Positions 22,174 through 33,266 of a stretch of DNA of 45,004 bases are shown piece by piece. Origin of the DNA: Butyriboletus loyo. Lineage: Eukaryota > Basidiomycota > Agaricomycetes > Boletales > Boletaceae. Location of the stretch: contig JBBPSI010000196.1 of the NCBI GenBank assembly GCA_038093515.1, positions 1-45,004 on the forward strand. Direction: 5' to 3'. Position numbers and translations under genes: made by a program. Position 1 is the first letter of the stretch. Each line of letters starts with the position of its first letter. The notes under the pieces were generated by a model that ran no database searches, was not told the origin of the DNA, and saw only the letters and a list, made by a program, of their open reading frames with translations.

Positions 22174-25100
22174 CTATGTGCGTGTGCGTGAATGGTAGCC
22201 CTCTGTTCCGAATGGCAAGTAGCGCCCACACGCAAGGCAGCGGCGAACCTGAGAACCTGATTTCATTCTCTTCGAAACTACCAGGGAGTTAAACAGATTC
22301 CACCGGAGTGCTGCATCCTTCGGCGAATCCGTCGTAGGTACATCAAGGAAACGACATAGTCGGATGCACACTTGATAGTCTCTGAAATAGAGCTTCCCAG
22401 CGAACACGTTGAGCGGTCGATCAGAGCCCAAGGTGGAGTCCAGTCGGAGGGCAGGGGAGGAATAGAATAAAGGGTGAGATCGTCGGATGGTTTCATTCTC
22501 TGGGATGTGCGGGGTGCATACACATGAAGGTGGACGAATTCGCTGTCCCTGATGAATGGCATCAAGAGATCAGCCTCAAATGGGCTCAGCAGAACGATTA
22601 CTTGGTCACGGTCCTTCGAGGGTTTACGGGAGAGAATCCACTGGATAGGGCGAAGATATTGATCTATGGTCCCGAGAGTGGACTCGGGTCTGATCGTATT
22701 ACAGAAGTCCACTGTCGCCAAGATAAATGGGCTCCAGACGTCTGCATCATGGGTAGCTGCAGAACTGTTTTCGAGCGTTGTGAAGACCGGATGAAAGGCG
22801 CTGCCAGAGTGCAATGGAGGAAGATCACCAGTGATCACGAATTTGACGATCTCTGGATGAAGGTTATGTCTCTCCGGTATTGCATAGGGAGGCAGCTCCA
22901 CTTCTCGTTCTCGTTCCCGCTCACGGTTAACCTCCCGTTCTTGTTCTTGTTCCATCTGTGCATTGGGAAGTGATAGAACCCCCAGGTCTTTACAGCGTTG
23001 GCGGATCCCTGGATCCAGCGCCGACAACGTACGAGAAGCATTTTTAGTCCCACAGGGTGCATATAGATCGACCAGCGATTTCAGTTCTGGCTGAAGCCAC
23101 ACATCCGCCAGTTGATCTGCCCCGACCTCATTATTGCAAAAACGGGACCAAGCGTCATGTCTCGATTTGTGGTCCATGCCTTGTTGTGCCCAGTAAGGAG
23201 CTCGCTCGTGTATATCGGTGCAGGTCTCGTGTATTGCCTAGCATAAAATGTCGATGGTAGACACTTGGGTGTTCGAATATTTTTTGCCGACCACAGCACG
23301 GATTGTCTGATCAACCCTGAGTGGAGCAAAGAACATGACCGAGTGACCATGACCCAACTTGCGCATCCTCATGCACCCTGGGAATCACACACCGTGAGAC
23401 TGAGACATCGAATGATAGTGCTGAGACAAACCTTGCACCAGCTGATCTTTTGTGACCTTGGGGCCTAGTGTGACAGCTGCGCGGGACCCGATAGGGAGTT
23501 TGAGGTCCGTGCCCCTGGTGTGTGCATGATCCAGATAGACGACGCAACGATCTAACTGCTGAGAAAGCGGCGACGACAGTAATGCTTGAGTGGTGCCATG
23601 TTTCATGAGTACGCTCAATTCATCATTCTCATCGACATAGATAGCACCAGCAGCATCGCAGGCGATGTCGAGCCATGCTTCGGCCACTTGGCGATTGGTA
23701 AGATCAAGGATTTGTGCACCAACATCCAGCAACACACGAATTTCGGGCTGTTGCTTGACCACCATGTGCAGGAATTCGACCGTAGTCCGTCGTTTGCCAT
23801 TCTCGTGAGTGAGCATATAAAAGTCATTTTCGGGCTGAAGAAGATATGCGAGAACCCTGGCATTGGTCCCTTGCTGGTGGTCGAGGTCGCACTGAGCGAT
23901 GGACATGGGTAACAGCCATTGGCCGTCATTGGTGCCCGAAAATCCTGGCGCTATGTTTAACGACAGAACAGAACGACACAAGATAAACTGTGGGTTCACT
24001 CACCGGTTATAACCTTTTCCCGTTTCTCTGCCAAATCCCAGCTAGATGCGGAGAGTTTCGAAGGAAATTCTTTGGCTTCCTGTGGGAACACCACCCGCGA
24101 GAGGTAGAAATTTACTGCTCCTTGATTTCGACCGAAGAGCGGGAATATGACCTTGTCCCATTGCTCCGATGACTTGAGGTTGATCTCGCCGAGTTCCTGA
24201 AGCGTGTCCGGCAATGTCTCGGAATCGTACTCTTTCACCCAAAGTGCATATTCCACGGTTGGGCCATCCTGGTCTAGCAAGATTTCGAAAGAAACCCTCA
24301 GCTGCTCCTCACTGAGGCCAGTATAGTAGTAAGATAGGCACGTGAGAATGATAGTAATATCTGGATGGCCGAACTGGGTATTGAGTGCAGGCACGTCTTT
24401 TGCGCGATACGGGATGGCAAACATTATGGAGGGCTTCGAACGGTCGGAGTCTCGCGAGCGCAGGTCAAGGCCATAGTCAACACGCCATCTCCACTCCGTG
24501 AGAGCAAACAACAGGATGTTGGAGGCCAGGAGACCACGGAGTAGTAATAGTCCACTCCACAGATGACTTTGATGCAAACCCATAGCGTACTCCTCCACCA
24601 TGCTGAGTGTACCGGGGACCCGGAGGACTTCTTCTTCGGATATGAAACTGCGAATCGCGTCACGCAGGGCTGGAGAGATATTTTGAAACTTGAAAACGGG
24701 AAGTCGTCCAGCCATCACGTCTTCCGCAATGGATGATATTAGGTCTCGACCAACGTCGGAGGCTCGTTCAATACGGATGTATGGAAATGATCCAGGTGGA
24801 CCGCGTTCATACTCCATGGAGTCAGGGACATATCTGGAAAGGGAATCTGCATGCTTCTTCGCGAGCATGAGGACCTGTTGAGTAATCGTCCATCGATCAG
24901 GGTATCCGTCCATGTGTTGCTGGTGGCCGATCGTGTAAATCAGTTGGAATCGCGGATGAAGGATCTCGTCGCTCTCGTCCAATATATCTCGAGCATGAGA
25001 ATGAATCCACGTTTGAAGACTCAGCCACTTGGATGCACTGTCCGAAGCACAGTGAGCATCCCCACCGCGCTCGCCATGATGGCCAACAGGAACAGCGTCC

Positions 25101-26935
25101 TTTTTACTCATGTAATCTGGTAACTGGCATAGCAGTCGAAACATGCTGCCTACAAGGCTGTCACCCGGCAGCTATGTTAAATAGTCAGCTGTATCGAACG
25201 ATCATAGATATAATATTCGTGCTCACCGATTGCGCTGTCGTAATGTGCTGGTAAATCAATTTCTGAAGCTTCGGTAACGGATTGGCGAAAGGTTTGCCTG
25301 TACGTATCTACTCCTCCACACTCATCAACTTGAGTGATGCGACGTGCTCGGGCTGGACGAGTAAAATTCCATGCTCAGCCTTGCATTGAGTCATGAGCTT
25401 GTGTAAGCCATCAATTTGAAGGCTAATCAATTCGCCACTCTGGTTGTACTCTGGGGTACGAGAGAAGGGCAGGTGGTATATTGGCCGTTGGCGAGTCCGC
25501 CGAGGCGAGTAACAAGTGATTCGAACATTTGGACCGTCAGTGCTTTTGGAACAATGACACGGACAAGCTGTTTGCCGTCGGCGAGAGTGGCAGCTGCGAT
25601 GGGAATGATCACAGATGATTTCCCCTCGCCCATGTTGACCTGCATTACAGTGTTTTCCCCGGATTGTGGGGACATCATCTCCATTGCAGCCATCACCTGA
25701 GTGCGACGAATCAGAAAGTTTCCCTGAATCTGACACAAGAAACAGCATCGTTAGTAGGGACTATCCCTGGACATCAGAAACGCACCTGGATCAACAACCA
25801 ATCTGGGTCATCTTCAGGAATCCAACCGTCACATCCTTCGTTCTGCAATTCCATCGAAAACCCTTCTTCATGACCATCCAGAGTAAATCGGAGCAATCTC
25901 CGAGCACGCTGGAGGTCCAAAAGGAGTAGAGCTAACGACACCAAGCATTTCTCCCACTGTCCAGGGAGGTCGATCGACGACGTGGACGCGAGATATCTGA
26001 ATAGTCTGCTGTAATCGGTAACCAATGGCCAAATCGCTCGAGTGCTTGTTCATGCATCTCAGTTGTTGGACCAAGTCTTTGCTTGAGGATGGCCAAAGCA
26101 TCCATGTAGGTTACTCTACACTGTGCGTAGTGCTTTTTCAGTGGCTGGGTGAGAGTCTCCGCTGCTACTCTGTGTGGTATTCGGGAATCCTCGCGAACGT
26201 GTTGTGCGCTGGAATTAAGGCGGGTGATGTATGCCCGTTTGATTGAGGGGTTGGTCCGAAGAGACGAGAATAGTTGGTCCAATGTGGGAGTATCATTTGA
26301 TGACGTCTTGTTGTTCTTATCGCTGTCGCGCAAGGCTACGGGGAGGTAATTCTGGCGCCGGTCGGCTTGAAAGCAGCTGATCGAGTGTGATCTGCAACGG
26401 TGTATGCTGATTGAGAGTATCTTCCAGAGACAAGAGTGGTCGTTGAAGAGTGGGTAGTCCGTCTGCGAGGACGCACATAAGATGTTCCTTGAGACAGAAG
26501 TTGCGACAGCAGCTGGAGAATAGTTCTTGAAGGCTGTCTGTTAAACCTGTCACGTCCCAGTAACGAGAATCCAACGAGACCGTCGGAGGGGTATCAGATG
26601 ACCAGTCCTTGAGCAACCGTTTGACAGCATCATCGACAACAGGCCACTTCGCGTGCTGGCCCAAATCCCTCTCATCGAGGAGGAACCCATGAATATGATC
26701 CCGCAGGACTTCGTCAGTGGGATGATATCCATCCAGAATCTCACAGCCAACATGGATCTGTAGATCAGATTGTGATTGCTTAGCAAATGCTATGAGCATC
26801 AAGAGGAAGGCAGCTTGGTCACATGGTGAACAGTACACCATTTCAGGAAGTAAGACACATAATGTAGTCGCATTGTCACATAGCACACGGCCACCCTGGG
26901 TTGACAATATCACTTGGTAGACAGGCACCCTGTGG
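22174..26935 (-). pseudogene. 5'-truncated, decayed DUF3638/DUF3645 giant protein
   Basis: The minus strand holds the C-terminal half of a large fungal protein family (usually about 3000 residues) with a P-loop-like core. QVNMGEGKSSVIIPIAAATL (about 25600) is the DUF3638 signature. ILDESDEILHPRFQLIYTIG, VLLDVGAQILDLTNRQVAEAW, VVYLDHAHTRGTDLKLP and RAAVTLGPKVTKDQLVQ follow in family order, then MRMRKLGHGHSVMFFAPLRV, and a C-terminus with AGKLYFRDYQ. Lesions I can see: frame jumps in about 26317-26333, in about 25995-26025, at about 25485 (after RLGGLAN) and at about 22413 (after PPWALID), plus an in-frame TAG at 23238-23240 where the family has Trp. The N-terminal half is absent; a minisatellite and LTRs start at 26936. 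The function of the intact family is poorly known. Confidence 0.85.
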
Positions 26936-27309
26936 CAGGCCCATGGATGAGTTAGGAATACACTGACAGCAGGGCCTGCCTAAAGAACAAAGCAGCATTG
27001 ATGAATGGGCCTGCAGGATGGGGAGATGTAGGGCATATAATTCACTCAGGTGGGCCTGCCCATGGGTCAATTGAGGGTATACACTAGAGACAAACGGGCC
27101 CAAAAGGGGCATATGCTACAGACAGGGGGCCCGCAGAAGGGTATATGCTATAGATGGGGGGGCCTGCAGGGGGGTATATGCTGCAGATGGAGGGGCCTGC
27201 AGGGGGAGTGGGCTATAGATGAGTGGGCCCACAACATTGTATATGCTATAGACAAGGGGGCCCGTAGGGGGGTATATGCTACAGACAAGGGGGCCCGCAG
27301 GGGGAGTGG
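26936..27309. repeat. Degenerate GC-rich minisatellite (about 33-38 bp unit)
   Basis: Imperfect units such as GGTATATGCTACAGACAAGG plus GGGCCCGCAGGG recur through the interval, with variants GGGCCTGC and GGGCCCGT. The unit order is regular near 27100-27309 and looser to the left. It directly follows the broken 5' edge of the DUF3638 relic and stops at the first base of LTR C. Confidence 0.7.
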
Positions 27310-27731
27310 TGTTGAAACGGTAGTGTTCTATTTCTGTATTTCAATTACAACCACTACGTTTCTAGACTGGTCTATATGACATCATTGTCTAGACCTAGTT
27401 ACACTTATCACATTACAAATAACTCTTATTGTGCTATTGGACGATATGCTTAGTCTTATCTCTTATCTCTATCATATTGTCATGTATTTCATACTATACC
27501 TTATAAAGGTACTATACAGAACATAAGTACAAACACTCATGTACTGTATATAAGACAGCCCTTATGGCTTGTCGCAAAGGAGTAGATCTTTCAGTTCTAT
27601 CATCACTACTGTGATATCTCTAAGTTGAGCCTTGCTCCTTATACTCTGTTTGCGATACTCTCACTCTTGTATTATCAGTGAGTCTTTCCACTGATAGGTT
27701 TACCCTTGCATCCTTCGTTGCCCTTGGTGTG
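27310..27731 (+). repeat. LTR family C (3' end uncertain)
   Basis: It begins TGTTGAAACGG and matches the inverted fragment at 4787-5084 over its first 225 bp. A TATA-like TATATAAGACAGCC lies near 27547, which suits a promoter inside an LTR. The 3' boundary is not fixed, because LTR B is inserted here at GTGTG and the only other copy is truncated. The LTR may resume after 28258. Confidence 0.6.
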
Positions 27732-28253
27732 TGTTATAATCATAACATTCTATTCATACACTTCATACACTTTCACTTCGGACTTAGTCGATTTCGCTTT
27801 CAAAGGTCACGTGACATAGCGCACATGATCGTGGGAACTTACATGTGATCTCATGCTGACTAAGCATATGATGTCATGGCCTAGACCAAGCCTAGACTCT
27901 ATGACGTCACGACACATGTATTTAATCTCCGTTTACTTCTCTTCTTTATGATCCCTGCGCCTCGTGTGGTTAATCACCGTTGCGCTTCTCTTCTTTAGTC
28001 TATCCATGTATAGTAGTTCATCTCACACACAGCATGGTCTGTGCGCATCTCTGTACAATATATAAAGGCTCGTGGTTAGACTAGGATTCCCTAGTTTTAA
28101 CCACTTGTCTATTCGCTGGCAACAGTTGAGGATTAAGTTGAAGCTCCAGTCTCATACCTGCCAGGTCTTTGTGTAGACCTGAAACTGTTGTATAGGACCG
28201 CTTGTGGCAACGGTATTCACACTAGCATTCAACTGTGCATTGCTTGCGCAACA
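27732..28253 (+). repeat. Solo LTR, family B, with 5-bp target duplication
   Basis: The 522-bp copy begins TGTTATAATCATAACA and ends GCGCAACA. It is flanked on both sides by GTGTG (27727-27731 and 28254-28258), a perfect 5-bp target duplication that proves insertion followed by LTR-LTR recombination. It carries the GCACAG-N6-CTGTGC dyad and ATATATAAAGG. It fixes the ends of the family B LTRs of the full element at 34863-41636. Confidence 0.92.
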
Positions 28254-28892
28254 GTGTGCCTGCTCGGACTTTACCAATTCCGAAAGGTTATGAGCCCCGC
28301 TAGAGGCTTTTAATCTAAACATCTGTCGAATCTCAATAATGTTTCCAGCCTGCGGAACGAGAGTGCTATCGCTCTTGGTTTACTATGGGTACTCGCTTTT
28401 TTGAGTCTCATACTAGCCTCCATATGTGGTGCATCAAACATCATGTTCTTTAGCACACTATGGTTGCTAGCTGATTCATTCATCATTGCATTACAAATTG
28501 TTTCTCAGGATCATGACTTGACCTTACAATGGTGTTCACCTACTCACCACCATGCCTTGTCAATTAGATCGACTTCTCACCCAAGTCCTTCTAACTTACA
28601 AGAGGTTAGTGAACGTTCTAGGCCATCCCAAAGAGTTGAGCACCATTGTCGTCGCTCCTCTTCATACTTTCCAGCACCGCACCACATCCATTTTCGAACT
28701 CCTTCTCCACCACCCCCATACAATCATCATTGCCCTCGCACTCCAAATAACTCCGTTGAGATCAACATATTAGACCTCGACAACATCTTTGGACTTGCCA
28801 ATCAACCTCCCAATCCTTGCAACAATGTCATCGTACACGACCAGACTGGCCTCAGCAACACCATCCCTCATGTACCCACCATCGGAGCTGTT
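28254..28892 (+). pseudogene. Relic resembling the 3' ORF region of a family A element
   Basis: An open frame from 28401 reads into LTR A. Its later part is Pro/His/Ser-rich with PSPPPPYNHHCPRTPNNSVE, which resembles the PPPPY-(x)n-RNSPIIVDD stretch of the zinc-knuckle ORF at 2808-4058. It is followed, as there, by CCACCAT and then the LTR. The zinc knuckles and a clear polypurine tract are gone. I read it as a decayed 3' end of an element related to family A. The left part (28259-28400) may continue LTR C. Confidence 0.4.
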
Positions 28893-29320
28893 TGTTATGG
28901 TAGTGGTCTACTTTTTCTCTCCACTACCATTGGGACTATTGCATTCACCTAGCCTTTTGCTAGTTCCTGTTGAACAGTAACAACCGTTCTTGATTAGTCA
29001 TCACTTCTCGCGCACGGACGCACTTTCTTTCATACTCCAGAACGTTCTAGAGTATCCTTTCCTCGTTTGTACTTTTGCTCTCGCGACCTGACTAAGGAGC
29101 ATGGTCTGTGCGCAGACCTCAGTAGTATAAAGCCACTGTCTTTACACCCTGTAACGGTATCTAGTTCTACGCAGCTCACTGCTAGCAATTAGTATCACTT
29201 CCAGACTCTTAGTGTGCGCACTAAGATATAGTCTGAGACTCACCCCAGAATCGTCTCTCGAGTCTTGAGGCCGCTCCAGAGTGCCTCCTCGCTGTTCAAT
29301 TGTTAGCGCCCAGCGTAACA
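28893..29320 (+). repeat. LTR family A, second copy
   Basis: It opens TGTTATGG and ends GCGTAACA, 428 bp, and is similar along its whole length to 4110-4538, including the GGTCTGTGCGCAGACC dyad and TATAAAG. Flanking pentamers are CTGTT and CTCTT (4 of 5 match), so a target duplication is possible but not clean. It is either solo or the 3' LTR of the relic to its left. Confidence 0.85.
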
Positions 29321-29727
29321 CTCTTAGCCTTAATCTCTCAACTGTTGCCAGTGAATAAGACAAGTGGTTAAAGCTAGGGAATCCTAGCCCGAACCACGAG
29401 TCCTTTTATATTACAGGGAAATGCGCACAGACCAAGCAGTGCGTGAGACTAGTTACTATACATGTACATACAAGAAGAAGCCATGGTTGACGGAGATTAA
29501 AATAGAAGTCGATGGTGATCAAAAAGAAGAGAAGTAAACAGAGATTAAATACATGAGGCATGACATCATAGAGTCTGGGCCAGTCTGGACTATGACATCA
29601 TATGCTTAGTCAGCCTGTGGTCACATGTATAATCCCACAATCACGTGCGCAGAGTCACATGACCTTTGAAAGAGAAATATGATGAAGTCCAAATGCAAAG
29701 TTTGTTATAGGAGATACAATTATAACA
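29321..29727 (-). repeat. Inverted, truncated LTR family B
   Basis: Read on the minus strand it starts at 29727 near TGTTATAATTG and continues through the family B landmarks: GGTCTGTGCGCATTT, a TATAAAAGG, CTAGCTTTAACCACTTGTC and GGCAACAGTTGAGAGATTAAG. It then stops at the end of LTR A. The U5 end is missing. It resembles the left LTR of the element at 34863 more than the solo copy at 27732. Confidence 0.75.
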
Positions 29728-29950
29728 GGCAGTAGTAGCGGGCGGGCCCTCAGGGGGGTAGGTGGTTGTAACGAGCAGGCCCTCAGGGGGGTAGGCAGGA
29801 GTAGTGGGTGGGTCAGGTGTGGGCCTGCAGTGGGGATGTGCTCTGTGCCAAATGGCCTGCTGGGATATGCATGCTGCAGACGTGTCGGACCGTGGGTGCC
29901 AAATACCACCGAGGGGTGGGCCTACAGGGGAGGCATCCTGCACCTTGAGC
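29728..29950. repeat. Degenerate GC-rich minisatellite
   Basis: Units with GGGCCCTCAGGGGGGTAGG recur with variants such as GTGGGCCTGCAGTGGGG and ATGGCCTGCTGGG. Style and motif (GGGCCTGCAG) match the array at 26936-27309, which suggests a common source, likely the KDZ-type transposon region. Confidence 0.55.
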
Positions 29951-30006
29951 GGCTCCTTTTGTCCCAAAGTGACATAAGCCTAATCAATCACTCTCCACCT
30001 CCCAGC

Positions 30007-31304
30007 ATGCATTCCAGATCCGCGTTAACAGAGGCGCCTGCCAGCTCACCGATATTGATGATGGATCATGTCTCATCCTACATGCAATTGAGATTCTCTG
30101 CTGAAATACAATCACCCGCCAGTACATCCTGCACCCTACTGCATATTAACATTTCCGTTGACATAGTTTGCCAGGCGGATCAAATGGTGCATGCCCTAGT
30201 GCAAGCTCACAGGAACCCCTGTATAACTGCATTACATTACTGTGCAATGGAATTAATCCGCCCTTCAGTCAGGCTCCAGGGCTTTGATCCAATGTGGGAG
30301 GCGGATAGCATTTTGAGATTCGAAGCGAAGCGCGATGCGACCTTGGAGTCTATGGAGGGTGCTTTGCAGCAATTATCGCAACCTGCAATGATTGTCAATG
30401 AGCGTGGATACATAATTGCATGGTACCTCCCGTGGGCACTCAGTATGGCAAGCCAGGTGAGCGCAATGCTGAGCCTTCAGTCATATCCTCTGAGCCACCA
30501 TATAGACCGCCATATGGGGGTCATTTCGGCATCTCTGCAGGACACTTGTGGCGAGCATCACTGCGTCTGACCTCGGGGTGAAATGGAGAACCCACAGGAG
30601 CTACTTCCGACAGGATGCTGAGCTGGCGGGCTGCATTAACATGTTCCCGGCATGGTATCAACAGGGGCACAATGTAGGTCGCATTCGCTGATATGGGCAT
30701 CACACGTTACATCTATTTACAGCATACAAATGGTGAGCTAGAGATCTCTGGAACGTTAAAGGCAGGGCGCAATGATGATGAAGGGAGGGAGTGGCTCAGT
30801 GAGATTATGGGGGCACATTTGGTAATGTCTGCCACCATGAGCATCATGCACCTGGAGATGTATGAGCTAGCATGGGAGGCGATGATTCGGCTTTGGCAGA
30901 TCACACCTGCGGATGACCTCACTGACCTGCGGGGCATCCTTCAACTGTGGCCCTCTGTTTTCAATGGCCTTTCTGCAATGGTGAACCGGTCCAGTTGCTG
31001 CCATCTGGACCACAATGGGCTCCTGCAATCATTCAACCAACTCCTCAGTGTAGGAAATTATAGCGGCCTCGACCTGATCTTCTCAAAACAGGACTTAAGG
31101 CTATGGTATCCCCCAGGGACTGTAGTTGCATTCTCTGGGAGGCTTATTGTTCATGGGGCAGCTGAGGTAGAGGGGGACCAGGCCTGCATTGCATGGTATA
31201 TGCAGGACAAGGTCCACCAGACGCTAGGGATCCCAAGGTGCAATTATGCTGAGGTAAGCAAGGTGGGAAGTTGGGGGTCGAATGAGGGCAGCGTAATTCA
31301 ATGA
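30007..31304 (+). CDS. TET/JBP-like 2OG-Fe(II) dioxygenase, KDZ-associated
   Basis: Two main coding blocks: about 30007-30450 (MHSRSALTEAP onward, with GYIIAWYLPWALSMA) and about 30545-31304. The second block includes KWRTHRSYFR, LAGCINMFPAWYQQGHN, an intron of about 50 bp, HTNGELEISGTLKAGRNDD, then the catalytic part. CCHLDHNG holds an HxD iron motif (His at 31002, Asp at 31008). VGNYSGLDLIF, YPPGTVVAFSGRLIVHGA (distal His at 31152) and ACIAWYMQDKVHQTLGIPR complete a double-stranded beta-helix. The order fits the fungal TET/JBP class, which oxidises 5-methylcytosine and sits beside KDZ transposons in agaricomycetes. Where I expect the 2OG-binding Arg (GNRG-type), this copy has GDQA, so it may be impaired. 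The link between blocks one and two is not clean and may hide a frameshift. Confidence 0.65.
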
Positions 31305-31379
31305 TGTATATAAAATGTTGAATGAATTTGCCAGCATCATGGATGCAAGCAGAGATCCCATGTGGTCGAAAGGGAGCCC

Positions 31380-32010
31380 GTCTGATTGGCAATGTGCCTG
31401 AGTGTTATACAGAGCGCCCACACAGTGGGCGCAGCACCTGCTTGGTTGGCGGTATATCTGCGTGGTAGGGACCATACCCACCTGGCAATGCCATTGTACA
31501 GTAGGCAGGGCATCTGCACATTATGCAGAGCACCTGCCTGGTTAGCAGAGGGTCCACTTGGTAGGCGGGGGGCCCGCAAGATGTGCGCAGCACCAGAGGC
31601 AACATACCCACCCTGTGTTGCGGTCGCAAGGTAGGTGGCGCATATGCACAGCGCCCACCTGTTTGGTGTAGCACCCGCTAGGTAGGTGGGGGATCTGCAG
31701 GGTGTGCACACCACCTGAGGAACCATACCCACCTTGCATTACGGTTGCAAAGTAGGCGGCGCATCCCCATGGTATGTGGAGCAGCCACACGCTAGGTGCG
31801 GCGCCTGCCTGGTTGGCAGTGGACCTATGTGGTAGCTGATGCACCCACCTGGAGTTGCACCTGTTCCATATGTGGAGCACCCACGTAGTGATCATGGCGC
31901 CCGCCTGGTTGGCAGAGCACCTGCGCAGTAGGCAGGGAACCTACAAGATATGTGCGCCCCCCGCTAGGTAGGCACAGTGCCCGTGCAGCAGGCAGAATGG
32001 ATGTGGGCAG
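31380..32010. repeat. Long degenerate minisatellite between dioxygenase and KDZ genes
   Basis: Units of roughly 30-40 bp recur, built from GCACCTGCCTGGTTGGCAG, GGTAGGTGGGGGATCTGCA and CATACCCACC-type pieces. Neighbouring units vary strongly, but the frame of the repeat can be followed over about 600 bp. Open frames here on both strands are repeat artefacts. Confidence 0.6.
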
Positions 32011-32185
32011 ACCGCCCACATCATGCAAGGCTTTCCAAGAAAATTCATAGAGCATGGCTCAATTCAGGTGGGTCCATATTAGCATGGTGGTATCAGATAT
32101 GACCTGGTGGGGGGCAGTGTTGGCTGGCTGCATAACATGGCACGGGCCTGTGCAAGCATAACTGGATTGGCACAAATAATACATT

Positions 32186-32972
32186 TCAATTAATCCCCTC
32201 TTCTCCCTCAGGCTCTGCATGCCCCAGCAGCGCACAGAGCTGCGCTCTGCGACCCCAGTAGTGTCCCATCTGGGAGTCCAGCACTTCTATCCTCTCAAGT
32301 CCTTCTTGCAGCACCTTCATACACTCCTCCTCATGACGATCCAGCGCCTGATTTTGCAGCTCAACCAATGGAGAGCTGTGGGAGCCCCACAGATGCTATC
32401 TCGATTTCAGCGCAGCTAATTACCATATAATACCAATCACATACCTGGAAGTATTCATCTGAGGCCTGCAGAATGTTAGTCATTGTGCCTGGCCAAACCT
32501 CCATGTCATACGGCAGCCCCATGGCCCACCAGTCGCACACGAACTCTTGCACGTGATCTGCACTCCAGTCAGGAAGCAAGGTCAGGATGTTCTCTATCAT
32601 TTTGTAGAGGTTGGATTCCACATGGATAAGTGCCCCTTGCAGGTCATTATTCTGGCAGTGTTCATATGTGCTTTGACAGGCAGGAGTGGGGACTGGGACC
32701 GTGAATCGGGTCATATATATATTCTGCAGATGGAATAAAATGGCCTGTATCCAGCAATTATTCAGCGCGATAACATGCAGCTCGACTGAGGGGCTCACAA
32801 ATTCCAGGTTAATGCCATAGCTCCATCCTTCTGGCCAATCGGGTCTCTCCAAGTGGGCTAAATGGCAGGCTGCCGCCTCGATGTGGCAGCCTAGGTAATA
32901 CATTACCCGGTGCAAAATGCTTTGAGGAACATTGGGCATGCTGACATTCGAGGAGAGGACAAACACAGACAT
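32186..32972 (-). CDS. Hypothetical protein of the KDZ-type element
   Basis: Two minus-strand exons (about 32972-32442 and about 32369-32186) give about 235 residues. The first is Trp/His-rich without a known domain (LERPDWPEGWSYGINLEF, LLPDWSADHVQEFVCDWW). The second is helical and charged (LQNQALDRHEEECMKVLQEG, IEVLDSQMGHYWGRRAQLC) and ends EGEEGIN. The intron would run from GTATGT after EYFQ to an AG before LQNQAL. It lies directly downstream of the KDZ transposase C-terminus on the same strand, so it is probably an accessory gene of the same element. I do not recognise a family. Confidence 0.45.
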
Positions 32973-33266
32973 AGCAGTGGCGGCTTGAAAGGAAGGGTGG
33001 TGGATGAACCGCTGTTCGACAGAGCCACCCTTATAGGGAAATATCGGGCCTATTATCTACCCATTCAAGACTAGCACACAGCCGCACTCCACCTTGTCTA
33101 TGCAATGGAGTTGGAAGTGTTAACTGCATAATTCTATGTATTGAACCCTGACAAAGGCTAAAATGCTTCCAGGTATCCCACTGTATATCCTGTGGCCTAG
33201 CAGGTGGTGCACTCTGCTGGGCTTACTGTATGTGACTTGCCAGGTGGGTAGGGTGGGATAAATGCG

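Noticed and set aside
31144..32055. Overlapping open frames across the minisatellite
   Set aside because: They exist because the repeat unit lacks stops in several frames; no constrained protein sequence.
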